A stretch of DNA of 64,000 nucleotides. Source: RHKX01 sp963820055. Lineage in GTDB: Bacteria > Actinomycetota > Thermoleophilia > Solirubrobacterales > 70-9. The translations under genes and the position numbers were made by a program. The stretch covers positions 499,953 to 563,952 of the forward strand of contig CAWFYJ010000005.1 of assembly GCA_963820055.1 (NCBI GenBank). The letters are read 5' to 3'. Positions 8,089 through 17,145 of the stretch are shown piece by piece. The notes beneath the pieces are model-generated. The model had not been told where the DNA came from and searched no databases. It was given only the letters and a program-made list of their open reading frames with translations. The first letter of the stretch is position 1; each line of letters opens with the position of its first letter.

Positions 8089-10350
8089 CTAGTCGCGCCG
8101 GCGGCGCTCGCCACCGCGTCCACCGCGATCGCCTCCGCGACCGCCGCGGTCACGGCCGCGTCCGCCGCGGTCGCCGCCGCCCCCGCCACGGGGACCGCGA
8201 TCGCCGCTGCCGACGGCAGCCAGCTCTTCCTTGGTCTTGCCGGCGACCGCAGGGTCGTCGGAGCGCCGCAGGCCGATCCGGCCGCGCTCGCGGTCGACCT
8301 CGACCACGGTCACGTCCAGCTCGTCGCCCTGGCTGAGGACGTCCTCGACGGTCTCGACCCGCTCACCCGGCTTGACCGCCGAGATGTGCAGGAGGCCGTC
8401 GGTGCCCTTGACCAGCTCGACGAACGCGCCGAAGGTCGTGGTCTTGACGACCTTGCCCTTGAACGTGTCGCCGACCTCGGCCTCGCGGGTCATCGCCTCG
8501 ATCTGCTTGATGCAGGCCTCGACGAGCTCGCCGTTGGCGGCGTAGACGCGGATCGTGCCGTCGTCCTCGACGTCGATCTGAGCCTCGAACTCCTCGGACA
8601 GGCCGCGGATCGTCTCGCCGCCCTTGCCGATGACGGCGCCGATCTTCTCCGGGTCGATCTTGATCGACTCGATCCGGGGTGCGGTCGGGCTGAGCTGATC
8701 GCGCGGACCGTCGATCGCCTCGGCCATCTTGCCGAGGATGAAGAGCCTGCCCTGACGGGCCTGCTCCAGCGCCTCGCGCAGGATGTCGAAGGTCACACCG
8801 GTGATCTTGATGTCCATCTGGAGGGCGTTGATGCCCTCCTCGGTGCCGGCGACCTTGAAGTCCATGTCGCCGAGGTGATCCTCGACGCCGGCGATGTCGG
8901 TCAGGACGATCACGTGGTCGTCCTCCTTGATCAGCCCCATGGCGACGCCGGCCACCGGTGCGGACACCGGAACGCCTGCTGCCTGGAGGGCCATCGAGGA
9001 GGCGCAGACCGAACCCATCGACGAGGAGCCGTTCGACTCCAGCGTCTCCGAGACCACGCGGGTCACGTACGGGAAGTCGTCCACGCTCGGGATCGTCGGC
9101 GCCAGAGCGCGCTCGGCGAGCGCGCCGTGACCGATGTCCCGGCGCTTCGGACCGCGCATGAACCCAGCTTCGCCGACCGAGTAGGGCGGGAAGTTGTAGT
9201 GGTGGAAGAACGTCTTCGTCTCCTGCAGCCCGAGGTTGTCGAGCCGCATGTCCATCCGGGTCGTTCCGAGCGCGACGTTCGAGAGGATCTGCGTCTCACC
9301 GCGGGTGAACAGCGCTGAGCCGTGCACGCGGGGGGAGATGTCGACCTCCGTCTCGATCGGCCGGATCTCGTCCTGGGCACGACCGTCGGGGCGCTTCTTG
9401 TCGACGGCGATCCGCTTGCGGATCGTCGACTTCTCGATGGCGCCGAACGCTGCCGAGACCTCGGAACGACGGGCGGCGTCGGCCTCCTCGTCGCCGGTGT
9501 CCGGCGCGTACTGGGCGAGGACCGCGTCCTTGATGGCCTCGATCGCCTCCTGGCGGGCGAGCTTCTCGGGGACGCTCGTCGCTTCGTCGATCGCGTTCTG
9601 GTGGCTGCCGCGGATCTGCTCGAGGAGACCCTCGTCGATCGTCGGAGCCTCGACGCTGATCTTCTCCTTGCCGGCATTGGCGGCAAGCTCCTCCATCGCG
9701 CCGACGAGCTTCTTGATCTCGGCGTGAGCGATGTCGAGGGCATCCAGGACCTCGGCCTCGGTGACGTTGTCGGCACCGCACTCGACCATCAGGATCGCGT
9801 CCTTGGAGCCGGAGACGATCAGGTCCATCTCGAGGTTGTCGTGCTCCTCCTCGGGCGGGTTGACGACGAAGTCGCCCTCGAGCTTGCCGACGCGGACGGC
9901 GCCGACGTACTCGGCGACCGGGACCGGCGAGATCGCCAGTGCGGCGGAGGCGCCGTTCATGGCAAGGATGTCGTAGGGGTGGACGTGGTCGACCGAGAGC
10001 GGCGTCGAGACGAGCTGCGTCTCGTAGTGCCAGCCCTTCGGGAAGAGCGGCCGCAGCGGGCGGTCGATCATCCGGGCGGTCAGCGTCGCCTTCTCACCGG
10101 CGCGCGCTTCGCGGCGGAAGTAGGAGCCGGGGATCCGGCCGACGGCGTAGTGCCGCTCCTCGACGTCCACGGTCAAAGGCAGGAAGTCGACATCGCGCAG
10201 GTTGCCCATCGTCGCGGTGCAGAGGACCATGGTGTCCCCGCTGCGGACGACAACCGCGCCGCTCGCCTGGCGGGCGAGCTTGCCGGTCTCGAACGAGATC
10301 TCCGTTCCGCCGACCTCCACTGAGACGTTCTTAACGTCGAACATAGACAT
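8089..10350 (-). CDS. pnp: Polyribonucleotide nucleotidyltransferase (PNPase)
   Basis: PNPase is the phosphorolytic 3'-5' exoribonuclease of mRNA decay. The 753-residue protein has two RNase PH domains (RSGDTMVLCTATMG at the start, then SSMGSVCASSMALQAAGVP). These are followed by a KH domain (IGAVIGKGGETIRGL) and an S1 domain (GDTFKGKVVKTTTFGAFVEL). The last 40 residues form an unusual RGG/RDRGG-rich tail ending ERRRRD, probably an extra RNA-binding segment. ATG 10350 has GGAAGG upstream. The frame extends another 26 codons, but those lie in the structured leader. Confidence 0.96.
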   Translation of the reverse strand: MSMFDVKNVSVEVGGTEISFETGKLARQASGAVVVRSGDTMVLCTATMGNLRDVDFLPLTVDVEERHYAVGRIPGSYFRREARAGEKATLTARMIDRPLRPLFPKGWHYETQLVSTPLSVDHVHPYDILAMNGASAALAISPVPVAEYVGAVRVGKLEGDFVVNPPEEEHDNLEMDLIVSGSKDAILMVECGADNVTEAEVLDALDIAHAEIKKLVGAMEELAANAGKEKISVEAPTIDEGLLEQIRGSHQNAIDEATSVPEKLARQEAIEAIKDAVLAQYAPDTGDEEADAARRSEVSAAFGAIEKSTIRKRIAVDKKRPDGRAQDEIRPIETEVDISPRVHGSALFTRGETQILSNVALGTTRMDMRLDNLGLQETKTFFHHYNFPPYSVGEAGFMRGPKRRDIGHGALAERALAPTIPSVDDFPYVTRVVSETLESNGSSSMGSVCASSMALQAAGVPVSAPVAGVAMGLIKEDDHVIVLTDIAGVEDHLGDMDFKVAGTEEGINALQMDIKITGVTFDILREALEQARQGRLFILGKMAEAIDGPRDQLSPTAPRIESIKIDPEKIGAVIGKGGETIRGLSEEFEAQIDVEDDGTIRVYAANGELVEACIKQIEAMTREAEVGDTFKGKVVKTTTFGAFVELVKGTDGLLHISAVKPGERVETVEDVLSQGDELDVTVVEVDRERGRIGLRRSDDPAVAGKTKEELAAVGSGDRGPRGGGGGDRGGRGRDRGGRGGDRGGRGGERRRRD

Positions 10351-10371
10351 GTGTATTCGTTTTTCCTTCCG

Positions 10372-10426
10372 GGGTCGTCGCTTCCGTAATCGGCGCGGGA
10401 GCTTGGGACCCGCGAGGTGACGACCC
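10372..10426 (-). promoter_or_regulatory. pnp leader hairpin (candidate autoregulatory site)
   Basis: Between the upstream gene and pnp the minus-strand leader can fold into a long stem. The outer arms GGGTCGTC and GACGACCC are perfectly complementary over 8 bp, and inside them CGCGGG pairs with CCCGCG around a 9-nt loop. The structure ends about 20 nt before the pnp start. E. coli pnp is autoregulated through RNase III cleavage of such a leader stem; equivalence here is inference. Confidence 0.5.
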
Positions 10427-10457
10427 ATTCATTTCGGATTGTTTTGCGGGCGGGAGG

Positions 10458-11009
10458 TTACAGATGCGGCGCATCGCCGCCGTCCGGCGCCGGTGTGGCC
10501 GCACCGGAGACCTCGCGCAGGGCGCTCCTCAGGTCGCCGGCGAGCATCGCCCCTCCCGCGAAGCCGGCCGGCGTCGCGGTCACCCCCGCCCGGATCCCGC
10601 TCCGGAAGTCGCGGTTGACCCGTTCCTCGGCCGCCGGCCCGCGGCGATCCGCCTCGAACCGGTCGACGTCGAGTCCGAGCCGGCGCACCCGCTCCCAGAG
10701 GTGCGGATCGTCGACCCGCCCGCGGTCGCTGAGCAGCGAGTCCCAGAAGGTCCAGAACGCCTCCTGCGACTGCATCGCCACGGCCTCCGCCGCGGCGTGA
10801 AGCGCCGGGGAGCGCGGGCGCTTGCTCGCCACGGGGAAGTGGCGGACGCAGAGTGAAAGCGGCAGAGCGGCGATCTCCGCCCACGTACCGGCGCAGCGCG
10901 GGCAGGCGAGGTCGAAGTAGACGATCGCCTCCGGACCGCTGCCGCGGACGTGGTCGGCGGCGTCCGGCCCGGGAACCGTGGCGCTCCCGAATGAGGGAGT
11001 CCCGGCCAT
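10458..11009 (-). CDS. Thioredoxin-fold DsbA-like protein
   Basis: The 183-residue protein has a CPRC redox motif in FDLACPRCAGTW near residue 37. A helical insertion follows (HAAAEAVAMQSQEAFWTFWDSLL), then a C-terminal ATPAGF segment where DsbA-like proteins carry the cis-Pro loop. This fits a DsbA/Na+-H+ antiporter-NhaA-linked thioredoxin domain family. No signal peptide is evident, so it is probably cytoplasmic. It starts 8 nt after a peroxiredoxin gene, suggesting a joint role in peroxide or thiol homeostasis. The exact partner is unknown. Confidence 0.75.
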   Translation of the reverse strand: MAGTPSFGSATVPGPDAADHVRGSGPEAIVYFDLACPRCAGTWAEIAALPLSLCVRHFPVASKRPRSPALHAAAEAVAMQSQEAFWTFWDSLLSDRGRVDDPHLWERVRRLGLDVDRFEADRRGPAAEERVNRDFRSGIRAGVTATPAGFAGGAMLAGDLRSALREVSGAATPAPDGGDAPHL

Positions 11010-11017
11010 CGGTCCGC

Positions 11018-11473
11018 TCAGGCGGCCTCGAGCGCGTCGAAGATCAGGTTGGCGCCGGGAATCTCCAGCGGCGTCGGGGTCGCGTAGGACCAGGCGACGG
11101 TGCCATCGCGGTCGACGAGAACGAGGGAGCGGTTCGAATGCCCCCAGTCGTCGAGGTAGGCGCCGTATGCAGAGGCGACGGCCCCCTTCGGGTGGAAGTC
11201 GGCGAGCAGCGGCATCGTCAGGCCGAGCTTCTCGCGGAACGCGGCGTGGCAGGCGAAGGAGTCGACGCTGATGCCGACGAGGACGGCGTTGCGGGCCTCG
11301 ATTTCGCCGAGGACCTCCTGGTAGATCGACAGCTGGTCGGTGCAGACCGGGCTGAAGTCGAGCGGGTAGAAGGCGATGACGAGGCGGCGGCCGGCGAAGT
11401 CGCTGAGGCCGACCTCGTTGCCGTCCTGGTCGGAGAGCGTGAAATCCGGGGCTGTGGAGCCGGGCTCGATCAC
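11018..11473 (-). CDS. Peroxiredoxin (AhpC/TSA, AhpE/Bcp-like)
   Basis: The 151-residue protein is a thiol peroxidase of the AhpC/TSA superfamily. APDFTLSDQDG is the N-terminal signature and FYPLDFSPVCTDQ contains the peroxidatic Cys near residue 43. A second Cys occurs about 35 residues later in SFACHAAF and might be resolving. The length matches AhpE/Bcp proteins, which reduce H2O2 and organic peroxides. The start is GTG 11473. It lies between rpsO and the DsbA-like gene, both of which it almost touches. Confidence 0.92.
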   Translation of the reverse strand: MIEPGSTAPDFTLSDQDGNEVGLSDFAGRRLVIAFYPLDFSPVCTDQLSIYQEVLGEIEARNAVLVGISVDSFACHAAFREKLGLTMPLLADFHPKGAVASAYGAYLDDWGHSNRSLVLVDRDGTVAWSYATPTPLEIPGANLIFDALEAA

Positions 11474-11495
11474 GCGGCCACCTCGGGAGGTCGGC

Positions 11496-11765
11496 TCAGC
11501 GACGGAGCCCGAGATCGGAGACCAGCGAGCGGTAGCGCTCGAGGTCGGTCCGCTCGAGATAGCGCAGCAGGCGCCGGCGGCGGCCGACGAGCATCAGCAG
11601 CCCGCGGCGCGAGTGGTGATCTTTGCTGTGCGTGCGGAGATGCTCGGTGAGCTCGTTGATCCGCTCGGTGAGCAGGGCGACCTGGACCTCGGTGGATCCG
11701 GTGTCGGCGCCGTCTCGGCCGTACTTGTCGACCAGCTCGGCCTTCTGTTCCTTCGTCAGCGACAT
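11496..11765 (-). CDS. rpsO: 30S ribosomal protein S15
   Basis: The 89-residue protein matches S15 over its full length: GSTEVQVALLTERINELTEHL, the RNA-binding HSKDHHSRRGLL loop, and RRRRLLRYL. It binds the central domain of 16S rRNA early in 30S assembly. rpsO is classically next to pnp; here the peroxiredoxin and DsbA-like genes are inserted between them. It lies 47 bp downstream of ribF. Confidence 0.98.
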   Translation of the reverse strand: MSLTKEQKAELVDKYGRDGADTGSTEVQVALLTERINELTEHLRTHSKDHHSRRGLLMLVGRRRRLLRYLERTDLERYRSLVSDLGLRR

Positions 11766-11812
11766 CAGTCTCTTTCAAGCATACGTGGGCGCATCGGGGT
11801 TCGGTCGGCGCC

Positions 11813-12700
11813 TCAGGGACGCGAGAAGGTAGCACAGACCTCGCGCGCCTCCTCGACGTCGCGATGCATCTGCTCGACCAGCTCGTCGACCCCGTTGAAG
11901 CGCTTCTCGCCCCGCAGGCGCTTGACGAAAGCGACCCGGAGGGTCTTCCCGTAGAGGTCCTCGTCGTGATCGATGATGTGCGTCTCGATCAGGACGCCGC
12001 GGCCGCTCTCGAAGGTCGGGCGGACACCGACGTTGACCGCGGCCGGCAATCCGTTGGCGAAGGCGGCATAGATCCCGTAGCCGGGGCAGACGTAGCGCTC
12101 GTCGGGGACCAGGTTCGCGGTGGGAAAGCCGAGCGTCCTCCCGCGGCGGTCGCCGGAGACGACCTCGCCCTCGAACATGAACGGCGAGCCGAGGCAGCGC
12201 TGCGCCGTCTCGACGTCCCCGGCGGCCACGAGGGCCCGGATCCGCGTCGAAGAAACCGTCTCGGAGCCGACCTCGACGAGCGGGACTACGGTCGTATCGA
12301 ACTCGGAGCGCGACGCGAGCATTTCGGGGGTGCCCTTCGCCTTGGCGCCGAAGCGGAAGTTCTCGCCCACCCGGACGTGCTCGGCGCCGAGCGTGTCGAC
12401 GAGGACCCGCTGGCAGAACTCCTCCGGCGGGATCGTCGAGAACTCGCGGTCGAAGGGGATGACGACGAGCTCCTTGACGCCGAGGCCCTCGATCACGTCG
12501 CGTTTGACCGGGAAGGGCATGATCAGCTTCGGGGCCGCCTCGGGGTGGATCACCGAGAGCGGATGGGGCTCGAAGGTGAGCACGGTGTCGGCCCCCTCGA
12601 TGACCTTGCGGTGGCCGACGTGGACGCCGTCGAAGCTGCCGATCGCGACCGTCCTCGCGGCGGGCTGGGCATCGGGCAGTTGTGTGACCTGGACGTGCAT
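11813..12700 (-). CDS. ribF: Bifunctional riboflavin kinase / FAD synthetase
   Basis: RibF phosphorylates riboflavin to FMN and adenylylates FMN to FAD. The N-terminal nucleotidyltransferase domain shows GSFDGVHVGHRKVI and VSSTRIRAL. The C-terminal flavokinase domain shows GDRRGRTLGFPTAN, NVGVRPTF and ETHIIDHDEDLYG. The 295-residue length is normal. It sits between truB and rpsO in the nusA-infB-rbfA-truB-ribF-rpsO order seen in many bacteria. ATG 12700 is the chosen start. Confidence 0.96.
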   Translation of the reverse strand: MHVQVTQLPDAQPAARTVAIGSFDGVHVGHRKVIEGADTVLTFEPHPLSVIHPEAAPKLIMPFPVKRDVIEGLGVKELVVIPFDREFSTIPPEEFCQRVLVDTLGAEHVRVGENFRFGAKAKGTPEMLASRSEFDTTVVPLVEVGSETVSSTRIRALVAAGDVETAQRCLGSPFMFEGEVVSGDRRGRTLGFPTANLVPDERYVCPGYGIYAAFANGLPAAVNVGVRPTFESGRGVLIETHIIDHDEDLYGKTLRVAFVKRLRGEKRFNGVDELVEQMHRDVEEAREVCATFSRP

Positions 12701-12724
12701 GGAGAACGTTCCCTGCTGGGTCCC

Positions 12725-13546
12725 CTACTCAATCACGGGAAGGACGACCTCGGTGCGCAGCTTGCCGTCTTCGGCGCGGGCGATTGCGACCAGCGTCCCG
12801 TCGTGGGTGAGGCGAACCGGCCCTCCGTCGCCCGCGAGGGCGTCCGGCGCGTCGATCCTGATCCCGTTGCGGACCCGGCGCGCGTCCTCGGTGGCGAGCT
12901 CGATGCGCGGCAGGTGGGCGACGAGCTCACCGGCGGGCCGGACCTTCTCCTCCTCGCCCGGGGCCGGCAGGGTCAGCGGCCCGATCGCGGTCCGTCGCAG
13001 CGATTCGCAGTAGGCGTCGTCGAGCGTCTCGATCAGCGACCGGATGTAGGTGCCGGAGGAGCACTCGATCTCGAACGTCGCCGTCCCCTCATCAAGCTCG
13101 AGCAGCTCCGCCCTGAAGATCTCGACCTCGCGGGTGGGCCGCTCGACCTCCTCTCCCCTGTGCGCCTTCTTGTAGAGGCGCTCGCCGTCGACGCGGACGG
13201 CCGAGGTCATCGGGACGGTCTGCTCGATCCGGCCGGTCGGAAGCTTCGGGTCGGCGGGGACCCGGCCGGTCTCGCTCAGCTCGCCGTCGGGATCGCCCGT
13301 CGTCGAGCGCCAGCCGAGGCGGGCCGTCGCCAGATACGTCTTCGGGAGGCCGAGGACGTACCGCTGCAGGCGCGTCGCGGGGCCGAGCAACACGATCAAC
13401 AGTCCCGTCGCAAACGGGTCCAGTGTGCCCGCGTGGCCGGTCTTGGCGCCGAGCTCGCGCCGATACCGCGCCACGACGTCGTGGGAGGTCACTCCGGCCG
13501 GCTTGTCGCTGCAGATGAAGCCGACCGGCGGCGGCGCGTCAGGCAA
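12725..13546 (-). CDS. truB: tRNA pseudouridine(55) synthase
   Basis: TruB makes the universal pseudouridine 55 of tRNA. FICSDKPAGVTSHDVV and KTGHAGTLDPFATGLL (catalytic Asp) are the family signatures. A C-terminal PUA-like domain follows. The frame is open to an ATG at 13639, but that would overlap nrnA by about 100 bp and add a low-complexity stretch. TTG 13546 (then PDAPPPVGF) gives an 8-nt overlap with the nrnA stop and a 273-residue protein, so I favour it; no start is proven. Confidence 0.92.
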   Translation of the reverse strand: MPDAPPPVGFICSDKPAGVTSHDVVARYRRELGAKTGHAGTLDPFATGLLIVLLGPATRLQRYVLGLPKTYLATARLGWRSTTGDPDGELSETGRVPADPKLPTGRIEQTVPMTSAVRVDGERLYKKAHRGEEVERPTREVEIFRAELLELDEGTATFEIECSSGTYIRSLIETLDDAYCESLRRTAIGPLTLPAPGEEEKVRPAGELVAHLPRIELATEDARRVRNGIRIDAPDALAGDGGPVRLTHDGTLVAIARAEDGKLRTEVVLPVIE

Positions 13547-14546
13547 GCCCGGAGCGGGTCTCGTCGCTGAGGAAGGTGACCAGCTCGTCGTAGCTCTGGT
13601 CGGTCGAGAACCCGGCCGCGCGGCGATGGCCGCCGCCACCCATCTTCCGGGCGATCAGCGAGACGTCGACCGAGCCGTCCGTGGAGCGGAGGCTGACCTT
13701 GCGGGCCTGGCGGTTGCCTTCCGCCTTGTCGCGGACGACCGCCGCGACCGAGGTGCCCTCGATGCCGCGGACGAAGTCGATGATCCCCTCGGTGAGGGTC
13801 TCGTCGGCGCCGGTGGCGGCGTAGTCGTCGGCGGAGAGGTAGGTCGTCGAGAGCGCACCATCGAGGTGCCTGTCGATGCGCTCGAGGGCCCGGGCGATCA
13901 GCTTCAGCTTCGCCTCGGGGACGCGCTCGTAGAGGCGCCGGAAGATGCCGTTGACGTCGACGCCCGCGTCGATCAGGTCGGCGGCGACCCGATGGGTCCG
14001 GGCGTCGGTGTTCTCGTACATGAACATCCCGGTGTCGGTGATCAGCCCGACGTAGAGCGACTGGGCGATGGACTCGGTGATCTCGGCGCCGATGCTGCGG
14101 CAGATCTCGAAGATGATCTCGGCCGTCGAGGAGGCCTCGACGTCGACCAGGTTGACGTCGGCGAAGCGGGTGTTGTCGTGGTGATGGTCGACGTTGAGCA
14201 TCCGCTTGCCGTCGCGGAGCCACTGGACCGGCATCCGGTCGATGTTGCCGCAGTCGAGGAAGATCACCGTGCGGTCGGCGAGGTCGGCGGGGGCCTCGTG
14301 GAAGACCTCCTGAAGCGGCAGGAAGCGGTACTCGAGCGGGAGCGGGAACTCCTTCTCGGCGAGGAACATGATCGAGTCCTTGCCGAGCTGGGTCAGCGCC
14401 TCATGGAGCGCGAGCGTCGAGCCGAGCGCGTCGCCGTCAGGACCCTCGTGGGTCGTGATCAGGAACCGCTCGGAGGCGGTCAGCTCTTCGACCACCGCGA
14501 CGGTCGCGGCCTCGAGGTCGGGCACGCTTCCGTTCGAGCCGCTCAC
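13539..14546 (-). CDS. nrnA: DHH/DHHA1 phosphoesterase, NrnA-type oligoribonuclease / pAp phosphatase
   Basis: The 335-residue protein has the DHH-domain motifs HEGPDGDALGS and NVDHHHDN, and the DHHA1 motif GGGGHRRAAG near its C-terminus. Together these define the NrnA family, which degrades nanoRNA and dephosphorylates 3'-phosphoadenosine 5'-phosphate, using Mn2+. It lies between rbfA (ATGA overlap) and truB, the usual actinobacterial order. Motifs are intact. Confidence 0.93.
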   Translation of the reverse strand: MSGSNGSVPDLEAATVAVVEELTASERFLITTHEGPDGDALGSTLALHEALTQLGKDSIMFLAEKEFPLPLEYRFLPLQEVFHEAPADLADRTVIFLDCGNIDRMPVQWLRDGKRMLNVDHHHDNTRFADVNLVDVEASSTAEIIFEICRSIGAEITESIAQSLYVGLITDTGMFMYENTDARTHRVAADLIDAGVDVNGIFRRLYERVPEAKLKLIARALERIDRHLDGALSTTYLSADDYAATGADETLTEGIIDFVRGIEGTSVAAVVRDKAEGNRQARKVSLRSTDGSVDVSLIARKMGGGGHRRAAGFSTDQSYDELVTFLSDETRSGLA

Positions 14547-14875
14547 TCGTCCATCATCCTCGTCAGCCGGTCGGCGCGCTCGATCGAGTCGTCGTAGACG
14601 AAGTGGAGGGTCGGGGTGCGCTTCATCCGCAGCTGCGCCGAGATCGCCTTCTGGATCACGCCGTGCGCCGCCCGGAGGGCCTTCAGCGTCTCCGCCTTCT
14701 CCTCGTCGGATCCGAGCACGCTGACGTGCACCTGCGCGTTCCTCAGGTCGGGGCTGGTCTCAACTGCTGTGACGGTCACGAATCCAATCCGAGGGTCCTG
14801 CAACTCACCCCCGATGGTTGCTCCGATCACCTCGCGCATGACCCCGTCGACGCGTCGCATTCGCGATACGGCCAT
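14543..14875 (-). CDS. rbfA: 30S ribosome-binding factor A
   Basis: RbfA is a small KH-like protein that matures the 5' end of 16S rRNA and helps adapt to cold. The 110 residues include the family core GELQDPRIGFVTVTAVETSPDL and a helix ending in RTPTLHFVYDDS. It lies 56 bp after infB and its stop overlaps the nrnA ATG. An internal ATG six residues in is an alternative start. Confidence 0.95.
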   Translation of the reverse strand: MAVSRMRRVDGVMREVIGATIGGELQDPRIGFVTVTAVETSPDLRNAQVHVSVLGSDEEKAETLKALRAAHGVIQKAISAQLRMKRTPTLHFVYDDSIERADRLTRMMDE

Positions 14876-14931
14876 CGCCGCCGACTATAGCCGGGAGGCG
14901 AACTCGGAACGGAGGCGGCGACCGGACCCCG

Positions 14932-17136
14932 CTATTCGAGGGTCTTTTCCACCTGGGTCGTCTCGAACACCTCGAGCACGTCCCCGACCTTGACATCCTG
15001 GAACCCGTCGAGGGTGATGCCGCACTCCTGGCCTTCCTCGACCTCGCGGACGTCGTCCTTGAAGCGCCGCAGGGAGGCGACGCGCCCGGTCCAGACGACC
15101 GTTCCGTCGCGCACCAGGCGCGCCTGGGCGTCCCGGGTGATCCGGCCCTCGGTGACCTTCGAGCCGGCGATCGTCCCGATCTTCGACGCCTTGAAGAGCT
15201 CGATGATCTCGGCCTCGCCGAGCGAGCGCTCGACCTCGTCGGGCTCGAGCATTCCCTCCATCGCGGCCCGGAGCTCCTCGGTGATCTTGTAGATGACCGA
15301 GTAGGTGCGGATCTCGACGCCCTCGCTGGCGGCGGCGCGCTTGGCGTCGGCGAGCGGGCGGACGTTGAAGCCGATCACGATCGCGTCGGAGGCGGCGGCG
15401 AGCATCACGTCGGACTCGTTGATCCCGCCGGCGGCGGCGTGGACGACGTCGACTGCGACCTCGTCCTGGGGCAGCTTCGCGATCTCGTCCTGGAGCGCCT
15501 CGAGCGATCCCGACACGTCCGCCTTGAGGAGCAGGTTGATCTGCTTGATCTCGCCCTGCTTGGCCTTGGCGAAGACGTCCTCGAGGGTGATCCGGCGGGC
15601 GTTGCGCCGCGCTTGGGCCTCGGTCTTGAGGCGGATCGCCCGCTCGCCCGCGAGCTGGCGGGCGCGGCGATCGTTCTCGACGACCTGCGTGCGCTCGCCG
15701 GCTTCGCCGACGCCGTCGAAGCCGAGGACCTCGACCGGATCGCCGGGACCGGCCTCCTTGATGCGGTTGCCGTTGAAGTCGTGCATGGCCCGGACCCGGC
15801 CCCACTGGGAGCCGGCGACGATCGAATCGCCGACGCGAAGGGTGCCGCGCTGGACGAGGACCGTCACGACCGCGCCGCGGCCGGGGTCGAGGTGCGACTC
15901 GATCACGGTTCCCGAGGCCTCGGTCGCCGGGTTGGCCTTCAGGTCCTCGAGCTCGGTCACGAGCAGGATCATGTGGAGGAGGTTGTCGAGGCCCTCGTGG
16001 GTCTTCGCGGAGACGTCGCAGTAGACGGTCTCCCCGCCCCAGTCCTCGGGCTGCAGGCCGAGGTTGGCGAGCTCGCCGCGGACCTTGTCCGGCGTCGCGC
16101 CCTCCTTGTCGATCTTGTTGACGGCGATCATCACCGGCACGCCCGCTGCCTTGGCGTGGTCGATCGCCTCCACCGTCTGCGGCATGACGCCGTCGTCGGC
16201 GGCGACGACGACGATCGCGACGTCGGTGACCTTCGCGCCGCGGGCGCGCATCGCGGTGAACGCCTGGTGGCCCGGGGTGTCGAGGAAGGTGATCGTCCGG
16301 TCCTCGGAGTGAACCTGGTAGGCGCCGATGTGCTGGGTGATGCCTCCGGCCTCGCCGGCGGCGACCTCGGTCGTCCGGATCGCGTCGAGCAGCGAAGTCT
16401 TGCCGTGGTCGACGTGTCCCATCACGGTCACGACCGGCGGCCGCAGCACGAGGTCGGCGGCGTCGTCCTCGAAGACCGGCTCGTCGTCGACCTCTTCGCC
16501 CGCGTGGACGATCTCGACCTTCTGCTCGAACTCCTCGGCGAGCATCTCGACGGTCTCGTCGGTGAGCGTCTGGGTGAGCGTGGCCATCTCGCCCTGCTGC
16601 ATCAGCTTCTTGATGATCTCGGCGCTGCTGACGCCGAACGTCTCGGAGACCTCGCGCACGGTCGCTCCGGAGTTGACGCTGAGGATCTCGGGCTCGTCGG
16701 TGTTGAGCGTCTTCAGCTCGGGGGACTCGTCGAAGGCGGGCCGGCGACGGCGGCCGCGGCGGCGCGGCGGGCGCTGCGGCGGGCCTGAAGACATGTGGTC
16801 GCGGCGCGCGGCCTGCGAGTCGATGACGACGCGGCGGCGCTTCTTGCCGGCCCCGTCGCCTCCGGCCGGCGCGGAGCTCGGGCGCTTGACGGGCTGACCC
16901 GGCGCCTTGCGCGGCGGCGCGGTCTTCGTGCCGGTTGCGGCCTTGGCGGCGCCCGCGGGAACGGGCTTCTTCTTCGGCAACGCGCCGGCGGCGGCAAGCG
17001 CCTTCAGCGCGGTCGCCTGGTCGACGCTCGAAGACGCGGTCTTGACCTCGACGTCGGCCGCCCGCAGCGCATCGATGACCTTGGAGCTCTCGAGCCCCAG
17101 TGCCTTCGCAATCTCGTGAACGCGTTGCTTCGCCAT
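14932..17136 (-). CDS. infB: Translation initiation factor IF-2
   Basis: IF-2 is the GTPase that brings fMet-tRNA to the 30S subunit. The 734-residue protein opens with the IF2-N motif (RVHEIAKALGLESSKVIDAL). A basic Pro/Arg-rich linker with QRPPRRRGRRRRP follows, then the G domain (GHVDHGKT, DTPGH, NKID) and the C-terminal domains ending near GFQDVKVGDVLEVFE. The N-terminal linker is shorter than in many actinobacteria. It follows nusA by only 9 nt; the ylxR gene that commonly separates the two is absent. Confidence 0.97.
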   Translation of the reverse strand: MAKQRVHEIAKALGLESSKVIDALRAADVEVKTASSSVDQATALKALAAAGALPKKKPVPAGAAKAATGTKTAPPRKAPGQPVKRPSSAPAGGDGAGKKRRRVVIDSQAARRDHMSSGPPQRPPRRRGRRRRPAFDESPELKTLNTDEPEILSVNSGATVREVSETFGVSSAEIIKKLMQQGEMATLTQTLTDETVEMLAEEFEQKVEIVHAGEEVDDEPVFEDDAADLVLRPPVVTVMGHVDHGKTSLLDAIRTTEVAAGEAGGITQHIGAYQVHSEDRTITFLDTPGHQAFTAMRARGAKVTDVAIVVVAADDGVMPQTVEAIDHAKAAGVPVMIAVNKIDKEGATPDKVRGELANLGLQPEDWGGETVYCDVSAKTHEGLDNLLHMILLVTELEDLKANPATEASGTVIESHLDPGRGAVVTVLVQRGTLRVGDSIVAGSQWGRVRAMHDFNGNRIKEAGPGDPVEVLGFDGVGEAGERTQVVENDRRARQLAGERAIRLKTEAQARRNARRITLEDVFAKAKQGEIKQINLLLKADVSGSLEALQDEIAKLPQDEVAVDVVHAAAGGINESDVMLAAASDAIVIGFNVRPLADAKRAAASEGVEIRTYSVIYKITEELRAAMEGMLEPDEVERSLGEAEIIELFKASKIGTIAGSKVTEGRITRDAQARLVRDGTVVWTGRVASLRRFKDDVREVEEGQECGITLDGFQDVKVGDVLEVFETTQVEKTLE

Positions 17137-17145
17137 GTGCTCCCG

